A stretch of 57,659 bases of DNA from Clostridiales bacterium (GTDB lineage: Bacteria; Bacillota; Clostridia; Christensenellales; JAISNN01). The position numbers were made by a program, and so were the translations under genes. Positions 35,167 through 43,928 of the stretch are shown here, in pieces. Under the pieces are notes generated by a model. That model was not told the DNA's origin and made no database searches. It saw nothing but the letters and a program-made list of their open reading frames with translations. Numbering within the stretch: position 1 is the stretch's first letter; every line of letters starts with the position of its first letter. Where the stretch lies: positions 1 to 57,659 of the forward strand of contig JAISOS010000022.1 in the NCBI GenBank assembly GCA_031275485.1, given 5' to 3'.

Positions 35167-35940
35167 TTAAAACGAGAGAATTTCCCCGCGCGCGCTCTGT
35201 TTCAGCACGCTTATCTTTATATCCGCGCCTTCCTCTATTCCGTATTTTTTTAAGCTCTTTGCAACGGTATCGAAAGCAAGCTCCGGCAGGTTATTTTCCT
35301 CGCTCAAATGAGCGAGGAAAACGTTCTTTGTGCGCGGAGAAACCGTAAGCCGCAAAAGCTCCGCCGCCGCCGAATTGCTTATATGACCGCCGCCGCCCGT
35401 TATGCGCCGTTTTAACCGCTCGGGATAGCGCCCGCGCAACAACATATTTTCGTCGTGATTCGCTTCGACGACCAAACAATCGGCGTCCGAAAGACCCCGT
35501 ATCACGTCCTCGGATACACGGCCTATATCGGTCGCCACCGCGACCGTAACGCCGCCCGCCGTAAGCCTGAACCCCAAGGATCCCGCCGCGTCGTGCGGAA
35601 CGAAGAACGGCGCGACGCACACGTCGGCGAAGCCGAACGCGGCGCCGTAAATGCGACGCAACGTTAATCCGCTTATTTTCCGTTCTATCGCGGCGGCGGC
35701 GGCGGCGTGCGCGAATACGGGAATACCGCTGTCCTTAAAGCCTGTCAGTCCGTTTATGTGATCGGCATGCTCGTGCGTTATCAGCACCCCCGAAACGTCG
35801 TGCAATCGCGCGCCTATGCCCGACAGCCGCGACCGTATTTCCGCAAAACTCAGCCCCGCGTCGATCAACAGCCCGGCTCCGTCGGTTTTTATGTATACGC
35901 AGTTACCTCTGCTGCCGCTCCCCAAGGGACATACCGTCAT
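35167..35940 (-). CDS. walJ: WalJ/YycJ-type metallo-beta-lactamase fold hydrolase
   Basis: A 257-residue cytoplasmic metallohydrolase. The metal site HEHADH is at residues 56-61, with VPHDA, ATDIG and the ANHDENML motif supplying the rest; the N-terminus CPLGSGSRGNC is diagnostic of the YycJ/WalJ branch. WalJ is a dsDNA 5'-3' exonuclease-like protein linked to the WalRK cell-wall regulon and to chromosome segregation in Bacillota. Here it is not next to walRK. Full length. The ATG has AGGG about 13 nt upstream, which is weak. Confidence 0.85.
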   Translation of the reverse strand: MTVCPLGSGSRGNCVYIKTDGAGLLIDAGLSFAEIRSRLSGIGARLHDVSGVLITHEHADHINGLTGFKDSGIPVFAHAAAAAAIERKISGLTLRRIYGAAFGFADVCVAPFFVPHDAAGSLGFRLTAGGVTVAVATDIGRVSEDVIRGLSDADCLVVEANHDENMLLRGRYPERLKRRITGGGGHISNSAAAELLRLTVSPRTKNVFLAHLSEENNLPELAFDTVAKSLKKYGIEEGADIKISVLKQSARGEILSF

Positions 35941-36393
35941 AGTTTATTTTTTGCCCTATCTTTGTCTTTTATTTGCAAAATCCGCACCGAAAATAGCCTT
36001 TTTCCCAAAAAGGCTTGCCGCGCGCTCCTTTTTTGAAAAATTTTGGCGCTATACCCGTCAAATTTTTAAATCGGACAACGCCGTATTTGAAAACGCCGTT
36101 TTAGAAAAACGGCGCGCGCGGTTTCTCATCCCGTTCAATGCCGTTAACAAGCGCGTAATACGGAAAAGGGCGGCGTTCGGCTTACGTAATCCCGATTCAC
36201 AACGGCTATATTTAAGTATACTATTTTCCGACAAAAAAAGCAAGACCATTTTCACCGCAAAACGCGCTTAATAGCGTTGTTACATAAAATCCGGCAAGCC
36301 AAACGCCGAATATTTCCGTTTACGCGGGAAATTCGCGGAATTAAGCCGCGCGCGTTCGACGGAGTTCGCTTTTTCGGCTCCGCGTTTATCCGT
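35941..36393. other. gap of about 450 bp with two repeat types
   Basis: A half palindrome at 36000-36050 (CCCAAAAAGGC, then CTCCTTTTTTGAAAAATTTT), and at about 36110-36215 an element with GGAAAAGGGCGGCGTTCGGC and ACGGCTATATTTAAG, related to the one near 12160-12215. No gene seen. Confidence 0.5.
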
Positions 36394-37917
36394 TCATTTA
36401 ACGGGACGGACGGTATTGTTTCTGCCGTAAATATTGTTGATTTCCGTAAAAAACCGACCGTCTATACGGCTCATATAATCCTCGGGCAGTCTGAACAGCC
36501 AATTCCCATCCGCTCTGCCCGGAAGATTCATCCGCGTATCGCCGCCGAACCCGCACATATCCTGAACGGGAATAACCGCGAGCGCGCTCACCGAGGCGAT
36601 AAGCGTTCTTATAACGGCTTTGACCGACGTATTATCCTTGCCGCCTCTGCCCCAATCTCCGCCCGAAAAGCCGCAGTATCTCAGCGCGTATTCGCGCGCG
36701 CCGTCGTTAAGATTATACAGCCAGCCGAGAACCGTGTCGTTGTCGTGCGTGCCCGTATATGCGACGCTGTTTATTACGTAATTATACGGTATATGCTCGC
36801 TGTCGCCGCCGTAAAAACCGAACTGAAGCACGCGCATACCGGGATAACCCGTCCGATTCAAAAAATCGCGGACGCCGCCGTCGATAATTCCCAGGTCTTC
36901 CGCTATAATCGCGGCGTCTCCGAACCGCTTTTTTATCAATCCGAAAAGTTCCCGCCCCGGCGCTTTTTTCCATTCGCCGTTCGCCGCCGTCGCGCTGTCC
37001 GCGTTTACCGCGTAATAAGAATGAAAGCCTCTGAAATGGTCGATCCGGACGCAATCGTAGACGCTCAAAAGTCTGCCTACGCGCTTTATAAACCACGAAT
37101 AGCCGTCCTTTTTCATCTCCTTAAAATCGTACAGCGGATTGTTCCAAAGCTGTCCGTTTTCGGAAAAATAATCCGGCGGCACGCCCGCCGTTTTTTTCAT
37201 TTCGAGGTTTTTTCCGAGCTGAAAGTATTGAGGATTAAAAAACACGTCCGCGCTGTCGTAAGCGACGTAAATCGGCGAGTCGCCTATTATGTTCACGCCC
37301 AAGGAATTGACGTAAGATTTCAGGTTCTCCCACTGTTTCCAAAAAAGATACTGCTCGAACTTAAAAAACAGCGCGTATTTCGAGAGCGACTCGATCAGCT
37401 TTCCGTATGCGGGCTGTCTTTTGAACCTTATATCCTCGTCCCATTCCGCCCACGGCGCATCCGAATAGTGGCTTTTCAGAGCCATATACGCGGCGTAATC
37501 CTCTAGCCAAAAGGAGTTTTTCGCCTCGAAACCGGCTATGACCGCGGGTATTTTCTCCGCGTTCAGCTCGAACGCCCGCCTTAAAATCTGCCTTTTATTG
37601 AATTTGACGGTTTCGTACTCGACCGTATGCCGCTGTCCGCCGCGCATATACGGCGCGACGTCGCTAAACGTCAAAAAACCGTCCTCCACAAGTCCGTAGG
37701 GGTCTATGTAGAGATAGTTACCGGCATAGGCGCTAAAACTGTCGTACGGCGAATTATGAACGCCTACGGGGTTCAGCGGCAAAATCTGCCACCATCTGAA
37801 GCCCATTCCGAAAATGTCCTCGGCGAACCGCCTCGCATACGCCGAGAAATCCCCTATACCGAAATCGCCGGGAAGCGAGGAAATATTCGCCAATACGCCG
37901 CTCGACCTTATAAGCAT
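36394..37917 (-). CDS. malQ: 4-alpha-glucanotransferase (GH77, amylomaltase)
   Basis: A 507-residue GH77 enzyme, the normal bacterial amylomaltase length. It transfers alpha-1,4-glucan segments between malto-oligosaccharides in glycogen and maltodextrin metabolism. The nucleophile Asp is D293 in VRIDHFRGF, the acid/base Glu is E340 in IIAEDLG, and the third acidic residue lies in GTHDND near 390-394. The LPLNPVGVHNSPYDSFSAYAG motif near 46-66 matches the family substrate loop. The ATG is preceded by AAGGAG at 7 nt. A strong promoter at 38058-38087 gives a leader of about 130 nt. No glycogen genes lie beside it. Confidence 0.93.
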   Translation of the reverse strand: MLIRSSGVLANISSLPGDFGIGDFSAYARRFAEDIFGMGFRWWQILPLNPVGVHNSPYDSFSAYAGNYLYIDPYGLVEDGFLTFSDVAPYMRGGQRHTVEYETVKFNKRQILRRAFELNAEKIPAVIAGFEAKNSFWLEDYAAYMALKSHYSDAPWAEWDEDIRFKRQPAYGKLIESLSKYALFFKFEQYLFWKQWENLKSYVNSLGVNIIGDSPIYVAYDSADVFFNPQYFQLGKNLEMKKTAGVPPDYFSENGQLWNNPLYDFKEMKKDGYSWFIKRVGRLLSVYDCVRIDHFRGFHSYYAVNADSATAANGEWKKAPGRELFGLIKKRFGDAAIIAEDLGIIDGGVRDFLNRTGYPGMRVLQFGFYGGDSEHIPYNYVINSVAYTGTHDNDTVLGWLYNLNDGAREYALRYCGFSGGDWGRGGKDNTSVKAVIRTLIASVSALAVIPVQDMCGFGGDTRMNLPGRADGNWLFRLPEDYMSRIDGRFFTEINNIYGRNNTVRPVK

Positions 37918-38057
37918 GGCTAACTCCTTACGCGTGGGATCTATTCTATTTATTTCTCTTTTTTAAGGCTACGCGAATGCAACCCTTCCAAAAAACTTCG
38001 GTAATATTTCAAGGCGACTTCGCCTTATGACAAAAGCATTATTTTTCTTTTTTTTAA

Positions 38058-38087
38058 AGTATAACCTATTAATAGCGGTAATGTCAA
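38058..38087 (-). promoter_or_regulatory. malQ promoter
   Basis: Perfect TTGACA (38082-38087) and TATACT (38058-38063) on the minus strand with an 18-bp spacer. The leader contains a small AAGGCGA/TCGCCTT hairpin and half of a dispersed palindrome. Confidence 0.85.
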
Positions 38088-38130
38088 CTCTATTTTAAAA
38101 AAAATTCGCATATTGCCGTCGTTGTACGCC

Positions 38131-38168
38131 AAACGCGCCGGTAATGGTGCCGGCGCGTTTATTTTTTA
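38131..38168 (+). terminator. strong hairpin terminator with no obvious gene
   Basis: AAACGCGCCGG (38131-38141) and CCGGCGCGTTT (38150-38160) pair perfectly, followed by ATTTTTTATT on the plus strand. No plus-strand gene ends here; malQ runs away from it. Confidence 0.75.
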
Positions 38169-38795
38169 TTACAATCGGCTATCAGCGGAGCGGTAAAGTC
38201 GTACCGTATGCGTCGTTTTAAGGCTTGTTTCCGCGTTTTCGCGGTCGTTTAAAGCCTGAAAAATAGAAAAAACCCGTTTTACTTACTTAACTTGCGTTTT
38301 ACGGGAAACGCGACAAACTTTTTGAACGGTCTCAAAGGTCAAAACCGAACGCAAAATACAAAGAATAAACGCGGATTGCTTTTTTTCCGCTCCGCGCTCG
38401 TTTTACGCCGTTTTTATTTTCGGCTGTTTTTACCATCTTTTTAAGCTTCCCGCTTTTTGACGGCTATACGCCCCGCAAAATCCGTACCGCTTTTTTGGCG
38501 GGTATACCCGTCCGAAACAGTACCGATTTTTGACGGCGATATATACTTCAAAAAGCGGCGCCGCTTCCGGATCGAACACGCCAATCCGGATTGCGCGTGA
38601 GAAGCGGAATATTCCGCCGCAGCCTCGAAACGTTTCATGCGACGCCGCCGATATTTATCGGGGCATGCAATAAATTCGGCGAAAAGAAAACGGGATATTT
38701 CGCCCCAAATTCCGTGTACCACGCCGGAATTTACCGTTTAGCGTGTCCGCTTTTATATAACCGCGCGTCCGGATATTTCTGTTCGCGCAAATCGT
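38169..38795. other. gap of about 630 bp, nothing supported
   Basis: A small hairpin GCGTTTTACGGGAAACGC is visible near 38292. Frames at 38441-38722 and 38591-38839 have no family features. Confidence 0.45.
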
Positions 38796-38824
38796 TTGAC
38801 AAAAAACGAAAAATAATTTATGAT
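38796..38824 (+). promoter_or_regulatory. serS promoter
   Basis: TTGACA (38796-38801), 17 bp, TATGAT (38819-38824). The predicted start near 38831 gives serS a leader of about 240 nt. Confidence 0.75.
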
Positions 38825-38884
38825 TATAGCGTCCTTTAAAATCCGCTCAAATTTTCTCGAAAAACCGTTTATAAAACGTGAAAG

Positions 38885-38947
38885 TTCCGAATTTTTATGA
38901 CAAAACAAACCCCGCCGGGCGTCATTTTTTATCGCGAAAATTCGGAA
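38885..38947 (+). promoter_or_regulatory. structured serS leader, not a T-box
   Basis: TTCCGAATTTT (38885-38895) pairs with AAAATTCGGAA (38937-38947). Inside it ATGAC pairs with GTCAT around CCCGCCGGG, followed by TTTTTT. The T-box sequence GGTGGNACCGCG is absent. This could be a terminator/antiterminator-like switch or simply a stable leader. Confidence 0.45.
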
Positions 38948-38970
38948 TCTCCAAAAATGTTAAACGTTCA

Positions 38971-39035
38971 AGTTTTTTAAAAATAAGCGGGCGGGAGAAC
39001 CTTTTATCCGTAAAAGACTTTCGTGTAAATCCCGC
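38971..39035. repeat. dispersed palindrome copy in the serS leader
   Basis: AAGTTTTTTAAAAATAAGCG, then GGGAGAACCTTTTATCC / GTAAAAGACTTTCGTGTAAA. It is degenerate on the right arm and is transcribed as part of the serS leader. Confidence 0.6.
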
Positions 39036-39071
39036 AAAAAAATACCTATAAACAAAAAGGAGCCGCTCGTT

Positions 39072-40334
39072 ATGCTCGATTTGCGTTTTGTTACGGAAAA
39101 CATAGATTACGTCAGAGACGCGCTCTCAAAGCGCAACGGAAAATATCCGATCGAGGAAATTGCCGCGCTTAACGAAGAGCGGCGGTCGCTTATCCGCGAA
39201 ACCGAAAGGCTAAAAGCCAAAAAGAACGCCTCGTCCGATGAAATCGCGGCTTTGAAACGCCGAGAGGCGGATGCGTCCGCGCTAATCGCGGAGATGAAAC
39301 TCGCCGGCGAGGAGATAAAGGAATTGGACGCGAAATTGAACGCCATTGAGAGCAAACTCGGGGAGCTGCTCTATTCCGTGCCGAATCTGCCCGCGCCGAA
39401 CGTGCCCGCAGGCAAGGACGACAGGTACAACGTCGAGATAAGGCGCAGTTTAACTCCGCGCGTTTTCGGCTTCGAGCCTAAGCCGCATTGGGACATAGGA
39501 GAGGGACTTAACGTCCTCGACTGGCCGCGCGCCGCGAAGATTTCGGGCGCGAGATTTACGGTTTACAAGGGCGCGGGAGCGCGTTTGGAGCGCGCGGTCT
39601 GCAATCTTATGCTCGATACTCATACTCAAAACGGCTATACCGAAATATTTCCGCCCTTTATGGTCAACCGCGACAGCATGCTGGGCACCGGTCAGCTTCC
39701 GAAATTCGAGGAGGATATGTTCCGCGTCGAGGGCGCTAATTATTTCCTCATTCCGACGGCGGAGGTGCCCGTCACCAACCTGCACAGAAACGAAATACTC
39801 GGAGAGACGGAATTGCCCATAAAATACTGCGCTTATACCGCCTGTTTTCGGGCGGAGGCGGGTAGCGCGGGACGCGACACTCGCGGTCTCATAAGACAGC
39901 ATCAATTCAACAAGGTCGAATTGGTAAAATTCGCGCGGCCGGACGACAGCTTCGGCGAATTGGAAACGCTGACGAACGACGCCGAAAGAATACTTCGTAT
40001 TCTCGAAATCCCCTACCGCGTCGTGCTACTTTGTACGGGCGACACGGGCTTTTCCTCCTGCATGACATACGATATAGAGGTCTGGATGCCGAGCTATAAC
40101 CGCTATGTGGAAATCAGCTCGTGCAGCAATTTCGGAGACTTTCAGGCGCGCCGCGCAAATATAAAATTCCGCGCCGCAAACGGCAAAACCGCCTACGTCC
40201 ACACGCTGAACGGTAGCGGTCTCGCTATCGGCAGAACGACGGCGGCGATCTTGGAAAATTTCCAAAACGCGGACGGCGGCGTAACGATCCCCGACGCGCT
40301 TAGAAAATACACCGGCTTTTCAATCATAAAATAA
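39072..40334 (+). CDS. serS: seryl-tRNA synthetase
   Basis: A 420-residue class II synthetase charging tRNA-Ser. Residues about 27-100 form the long antiparallel coiled coil that holds the tRNA variable arm. The catalytic core has motif 2 in [20 protein letters not shown] and motif 3 in [16 protein letters not shown]; the serine pocket TAEVPVTN is present. The length is normal. AAGGAG sits 10 nt before the ATG. It is expressed from its own promoter through a long structured leader. Confidence 0.96.
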   Translation: MLDLRFVTENIDYVRDALSKRNGKYPIEEIAALNEERRSLIRETERLKAKKNASSDEIAALKRREADASALIAEMKLAGEEIKELDAKLNAIESKLGELLYSVPNLPAPNVPAGKDDRYNVEIRRSLTPRVFGFEPKPHWDIGEGLNVLDWPRAAKISGARFTVYKGAGARLERAVCNLMLDTHTQNGYTEIFPPFMVNRDSMLGTGQLPKFEEDMFRVEGANYFLIPTAEVPVTNLHRNEILGETELPIKYCAYTACFRAEAGSAGRDTRGLIRQHQFNKVELVKFARPDDSFGELETLTNDAERILRILEIPYRVVLLCTGDTGFSSCMTYDIEVWMPSYNRYVEISSCSNFGDFQARRANIKFRAANGKTAYVHTLNGSGLAIGRTTAAILENFQNADGGVTIPDALRKYTGFSIIK

Positions 40335-40702
40335 CGTCTTTTTTAAAATTGCTCGCGCGGCTTTTCAAGCCCTACGCGGGGAAAATCTTTTGTTAATAAA
40401 AGGTTTTTCTCGCGTCTTTTTTTTAAACTTTGTATTTTTATAATTTTACAAAAAAAAAAAACGGGCGGCGGCGTATCCGTATAAAACGCATTCCGTTCGT
40501 CCGCTCCCGCGGGCGGTTTAAACCGCGTGCAGTTTTTTGAAAGCTATAAATCCTCGTGATAAAAAACGGTACCGGCGGGGTAAAATCATTACGGCTTTTT
40601 CTCACAAAATCCGGCGCCGTCGGCTATAATTATCTCGGTTTTATAATTCTATCCGCTATCGATCTTTTTACCCGTCTTTCCGTTTTTTCAGTCTCAGCCG
40701 TC
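40335..40702. other. gap with repeats between serS and the cupin gene
   Basis: A palindrome copy at about 40372-40430 (ACGCGGGGAAAATCTTTTGT / TAAAAGGTTTTTCTCGCG) and the second 67-bp repeat copy at 40464-40531. No terminator is clear after serS. Confidence 0.55.
40464..40531. repeat. 67-bp repeat, copy 2 of 2
   Basis: Matches 24375-24441 in order: GGCGGCGTATCCGTATAAAA, CCGTTCGTCCGCTC, GGCGGTTTAAACCGCG. Both copies sit next to dispersed palindromes downstream or upstream of a tRNA synthetase gene. Confidence 0.55.
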
Positions 40703-41194
40703 TTATTCATCCTCATAAAGACCGACCTTACCGGACATTCGCAAAACGCCCGTATAGTTTTCGCCAAAAATTCCAATTTTATCCTTACCCGGATAATAAG
40801 TAATGTCGAGCGGCGCGTAAGCGTCAAAATCGACATAAACTAAGCCTTCCTTATCGGAACCGTCGATTAATTTATGCGCCCCGCCAATTCCCGTCGGAAA
40901 GAATACGATATCTCCGCTCCGAACCTCATATTCCCCGCCTACGCTTACCGGCTCGCCCGTACCCGAGATAATATAAAAGGTCTTTTCGGCGTACCCGTGA
41001 TAATGCAGGGGCAAAGCCGCTTTCTTCGGCGGAATACGCAAAAACGCGATATTAACTTTGAAACCGTCCTCGCCCCCGATAAATTTGTAACGGTCGTATT
41101 GATAAGCGTTCCCGCCGCCCCCGCTTTGCGGTTCGATATCGGTCATTCCGGATATTTTGATTTTTTTATTAGTTATCCGTCGGCTTTCCGCCAT
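40703..41194 (-). CDS. cupin-domain protein
   Basis: A 163-residue single-domain cupin. The first metal motif has LPLHYHGYAEKTFYIISG (His-x-His and Glu), and the second has PTGIGGAHKLI. The pattern resembles small mononuclear-metal cupins that act as sugar-phosphate isomerases or sensors. Function cannot be assigned. I place the start at the ATG at 41192-41194; a TTG one codon upstream is also possible, with AGGA 8-10 nt before either. It faces serS tail-to-tail and has no operon partner. Confidence 0.75.
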   Translation of the reverse strand: MAESRRITNKKIKISGMTDIEPQSGGGGNAYQYDRYKFIGGEDGFKVNIAFLRIPPKKAALPLHYHGYAEKTFYIISGTGEPVSVGGEYEVRSGDIVFFPTGIGGAHKLIDGSDKEGLVYVDFDAYAPLDITYYPGKDKIGIFGENYTGVLRMSGKVGLYEDE

Positions 41195-41540
41195 CAAAAG
41201 CCCGTCCTTTTACGGACGCGTTGACAAATCCGTCCGTACCGTTTTATTTTTTTCATTCAAGTTATTCAAAAGACCCGTTTCTCAATATCCCGTCTGCGCG
41301 CTTACGCACGGTTGCGCGGTTTAAAAGTTTGTCGGCCATATAATAACATACTTTCTCGCGTTTTTCAAGCGCATATCGAATTTTGTATATTTTTTCAAAA
41401 AATCACGCGCTAAGCCCATGCGTTAAGCCGAACCGAACGCGCGCGTTTTTTAACGACCGCGCCGATTCGCGGATTTTTTTTAGGAAAAGACGGAAAAAAA
41501 CACGGGGGAAATAAAAAAATTTTTATTTTTTTCCTAAAAA
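41195..41540. other. intergenic region between cupin and PadR genes
   Basis: Promoters for two divergent genes are expected here. A TTGACA is visible at 41221 on the plus strand without a good -10. Nothing else is supported. Confidence 0.4.
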
Positions 41541-41543
41541 CTA

Positions 41544-41580
41544 TTGACAAGCCTATACTATGTATTGTATAGTATTATAG
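41544..41580 (+). promoter_or_regulatory. promoter overlapped by a PadR-type operator
   Basis: TTGACA (41544-41549) and TATAGT (41568-41573) with an 18-bp spacer. The inverted repeat ATACTAT-GTATTGT-ATAGTAT spans 41555-41575 and covers the -10, as expected for autorepression by PadR. Confidence 0.7.
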
Positions 41581-41776
41581 TAATCCGTCGATAAGGGCTT
41601 TTTACGAAAATGCCTTTTTTGTTAAGCCTTATGACGGTCTTTTTGAAAAAGATCCCGCCCGGGTTTCTTTTTGAAAAAATTGAATGTTTTTGCGGTTTTG
41701 TTAAAACCGAGTCGCGCGGGTAAAAGCAAAAGCTCGCCATTTGTCCGCGAAAATCGTTTGTTTTCTAATTTAACGG

Positions 41777-41840
41777 AATTTTTTGGAATACGGCGGCGAG
41801 GAAAGCCTTTTGTTCCAAAAGGTCTCCGCCGCATAAGCCG
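41777..41840. repeat. dispersed palindrome inside the padR leader
   Basis: TTTTTTGGAATACGGCGGCG, then GAGGAAAGCCTTTTGTT / CCAAAAGGTCTCCGCCGC. It lies between the two operator-like sequences. Confidence 0.75.
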
Positions 41841-41859
41841 TCTACTCATTTCAAAAATG

Positions 41860-41880
41860 ATACTATGTATTATGTAGTTA
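41860..41880 (+). promoter_or_regulatory. second PadR-type operator
   Basis: ATACTATGTATTATGTAGTTA repeats the left half and spacer of the operator at 41555-41575 almost exactly and ends 20 nt before the padR start. Confidence 0.55.
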
Positions 41881-41899
41881 TTATAACGGAGCGCGCATT

Positions 41900-42211
41900 A
41901 TGGATGCTCAATTAAAAAAAGGACTTCTCGACGCGTGTGTGCTGGCGGTCTTAAAAAAGGGAGAATCTTACGGTTATAAAATCATATCCGATTTGAAGGA
42001 CATAATCGAAATCTCCGAATCGACGCTCTACCCCATTCTGAAACGACTGGAAGCGGGCGGCTTTTTGACTACGCGCACGCACCCCGAATTTGTCAGACTG
42101 AGAAAATATTACGCGATAACGAGAAGCGGTTTGCACCGGCTTGTAGATTACCGGGAGGATTGGTTCGAAATGAAATCAATCTACGAAAAAATATTCGACG
42201 GCGGCATATAA
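41900..42211 (+). CDS. PadR-family transcriptional regulator
   Basis: A 103-residue PadR repressor: winged helix with GLLDACVLAVLKKGESYGYK and the recognition segment ESTLYPILKRLEAGGFL, followed by the short dimerisation helix typical of the small (PadR-s2) branch. GGAG precedes the ATG. It is the first gene of a cassette (PadR, DUF1700 membrane protein, small paralogue, DUF4097 protein) that is common in Clostridia and Bacilli and thought to respond to envelope stress. Two ATACTATGTATT operators upstream suggest it represses its own operon. Confidence 0.92.
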   Translation: MDAQLKKGLLDACVLAVLKKGESYGYKIISDLKDIIEISESTLYPILKRLEAGGFLTTRTHPEFVRLRKYYAITRSGLHRLVDYREDWFEMKSIYEKIFDGGI

Positions 42212-42357
42212 CGGCATAAAATATTGCGGTAAATATCTGTCCGCAACGCGACGCGGCGGTATAAAAGCGCAAAAAAAAACAATACGGTGAAAATATCCGT
42301 TTACGGTATATGAATAGCAAAAAAAATAATACGGCGCGTAAAAACTCGGAGGATTTT

Positions 42358-43194
42358 ATGAGGAAATCGGAATTTAAAAAAATATTGCTCGGCGGACTGA
42401 AAAAACTGCCCGCTTCCGAAAGGGCTAAGGCGTCGGAATTTTACGACGAGCTTTATCTTGACGGAACCGAGGCGGGGCTTTCCGAGGAGGACGTCGTCGC
42501 GCAATGGGGTCCGCCCGAGGAAGCCGCGCAAAAGATCTTAAACGACGGCGGCGCGTCGGACGACTATGAGCCGCAAAATTACGGAGAGAACGATTACGGA
42601 TCCCAAGATTGCGCGGCGAACGGTTGCGGATCCAAAGATTACGAGTCCAGAAACCGCAAATCGAAAGCTGTAAATCAAAGGATTGCGAAATCTAAAAGCT
42701 ACGGTTTTACGCGCCGAAAAATTACGAATACGGAGATTGCGGATCTGAAAAATCACGCCGAAAAAAACGGGTCCGCGGCGTTCGTCCCGCCTGCGGAAAA
42801 GCGGCGAAAAAGCATTTTTAAAAGCAAAACGTTCTGGACTATATATCTTGCGGGCTTTGTGATTACGGTTCCTTTGACCGCCGGACTTCTCGGCGCGGCA
42901 ATAGGCATAGCCGCCGGACTTCTCGGCGCGGCAATAGGCATAGCCGCGGGGCTTCTCGGCGCGGCCGTCTCGCTTTTCGCGACCGCGCTCGGACTTATCG
43001 CGGGCGGCGTAGTCGGTATCGGCTACGGAATATTTTTCCTGTTTACCGACCCGGCCGTCGGCTTGCTCGTCGTCGGCGAGTCTATGCTCGTCTTAGGCTT
43101 CGGCATATTATGCTTTTTGCTCACGATCTCGGTATTCAAGGCCGTCAAAAGAGGTCTTAGCGGAAAAAAAAGAAAAAAAGAAACGGTTTTTTAA
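42358..43194 (+). CDS. DUF1700 (HAAS-domain) membrane protein
   Basis: A 278-residue protein. Residues 1-60 are the HAAS/DUF1700 helical domain (SEFKKILLGGLKKLPASERA, with YDELY and VVAQWGPPEEAA). A polar linker of about 80 residues rich in Gly, Asn, Tyr and Ser follows, then four hydrophobic helices. The membrane part contains an 11-residue unit (GLLGAAIGIAA) three times in a row, from a 33-bp tandem repeat at 42881-42979. GGAGG precedes the ATG at 42358. The frame is open from 42310 but that start has no ribosome site. Function of the family is unknown; PadR-DUF1700-DUF4097 neighbours are standard. Confidence 0.85.
   Translation: MRKSEFKKILLGGLKKLPASERAKASEFYDELYLDGTEAGLSEEDVVAQWGPPEEAAQKILNDGGASDDYEPQNYGENDYGSQDCAANGCGSKDYESRNRKSKAVNQRIAKSKSYGFTRRKITNTEIADLKNHAEKNGSAAFVPPAEKRRKSIFKSKTFWTIYLAGFVITVPLTAGLLGAAIGIAAGLLGAAIGIAAGLLGAAVSLFATALGLIAGGVVGIGYGIFFLFTDPAVGLLVVGESMLVLGFGILCFLLTISVFKAVKRGLSGKKRKKETVF
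42881..42979 (+). repeat. 33-bp in-frame tandem repeat, three copies
   Basis: CCGGACTTCTCGGCGCGGCA and the 13 bases after it recur at 42881, 42914 and (slightly diverged) 42947. It lengthens a transmembrane segment by whole 11-residue steps. The downstream paralogue has two units. Confidence 0.8.
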
Positions 43195-43200
43195 AAAAAA

Positions 43201-43258
43201 ATACGTATGGAGAGCCTTTTGCCGGCAAAAGGCTTTTCCGCCCGTCCCCAAAAAACGT
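43201..43258. repeat. dispersed palindrome copy
   Basis: GTATGGAGAGCCTTTTGCC / GGCAAAAGGCTTTTCCGCCC with the right arm GTCCCCAAAAAACGTCG. The CCGG loop makes the centre fully palindromic. Confidence 0.75.
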
Positions 43259-43358
43259 CGATTTTTCGTTTTACCGGCGGTTTTCGTTTGTGTGAGCGCG
43301 CCATAGAACTCCCGAAAAATTTTATTATGCTTTTGATTGAAAACCGCTCGTTTTTAAC

Positions 43359-43428
43359 TGAAATTTAAGACAATTTAAACGAATAAAACATTACGCTTTT
43401 AATCGAAATTTAAGACAATTTAAACGGA
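43359..43428 (+). repeat. 22-bp direct repeat in the leader of the small DUF1700 paralogue
   Basis: GAAATTTAAGACAATTTAAA plus CG occurs at about 43361 and again at about 43407, 46 bp apart. The second copy runs into the GGAGG ribosome site. Confidence 0.7.
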
Positions 43429-43438
43429 GGAAATTATT

Positions 43439-43807
43439 ATGACCGAAACTAAAAAGAATTCAAGCATTTTTAGAAGCAAGACGTTTTGGACTATATACCT
43501 TGCCGGCTTCGCGATTACGGTTCCTTTGACCGTCGGACTTCTCGGCGCGGGCGTCGGCATAGCCGCGGGGCTTCTCGGCGCGGTCGTCTCGCTTTTCGCG
43601 ACCGCGCTCGGACTTATCGCGGGCGGCGCCGTCGGTATCGGCTGCGGTATATTCTTTCTGTTTGCCGACCCGGCCGTCGGCTTGCTCGTCGGCGGCGCGT
43701 CTATGCTCGTCTTGGGACTCGGTATATTATGCCTTTTGCCTATAAGCTATACATTCAAAGCCGTCAAAAGAGGTCTTAGCGGAAAGAAAAAAAGAATACG
43801 CGGGTGA
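43439..43807 (+). CDS. small paralogue of the DUF1700 transmembrane region
   Basis: A 122-residue protein equivalent to the membrane half of the preceding gene, without the HAAS domain and linker. It shares SKTFWTIYLAGFAITVPLT, the GLLGA-GIAAGLLGA unit and the final FKAVKRGLSGKKK. GGAGG and ATG are ideal. It probably arose by tandem partial duplication and may assemble with the full-length protein. No independent function is known. Confidence 0.8.
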   Translation: MTETKKNSSIFRSKTFWTIYLAGFAITVPLTVGLLGAGVGIAAGLLGAVVSLFATALGLIAGGAVGIGCGIFFLFADPAVGLLVGGASMLVLGLGILCLLPISYTFKAVKRGLSGKKKRIRG

Positions 43808-43928
43808 AATCTTTTGCGAACTTATCGAGCCGCAACAATCGGGTTGCGGGGGACGCGTCCGTTTAAGCCGCCTCGCCGCGCGCTTAACTGCGCAATTTAC
43901 AGGTTTGAATAACGCCTTAAAAAACGTT

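Noticed and set aside
38591-38839. Plus-strand frame of 82 residues upstream of serS
   Set aside because: It overlaps the serS promoter and has no family features.
38825-39071. T-box leader for serS
   Set aside because: The conserved antiterminator core GGTGGNACCGCG is absent.
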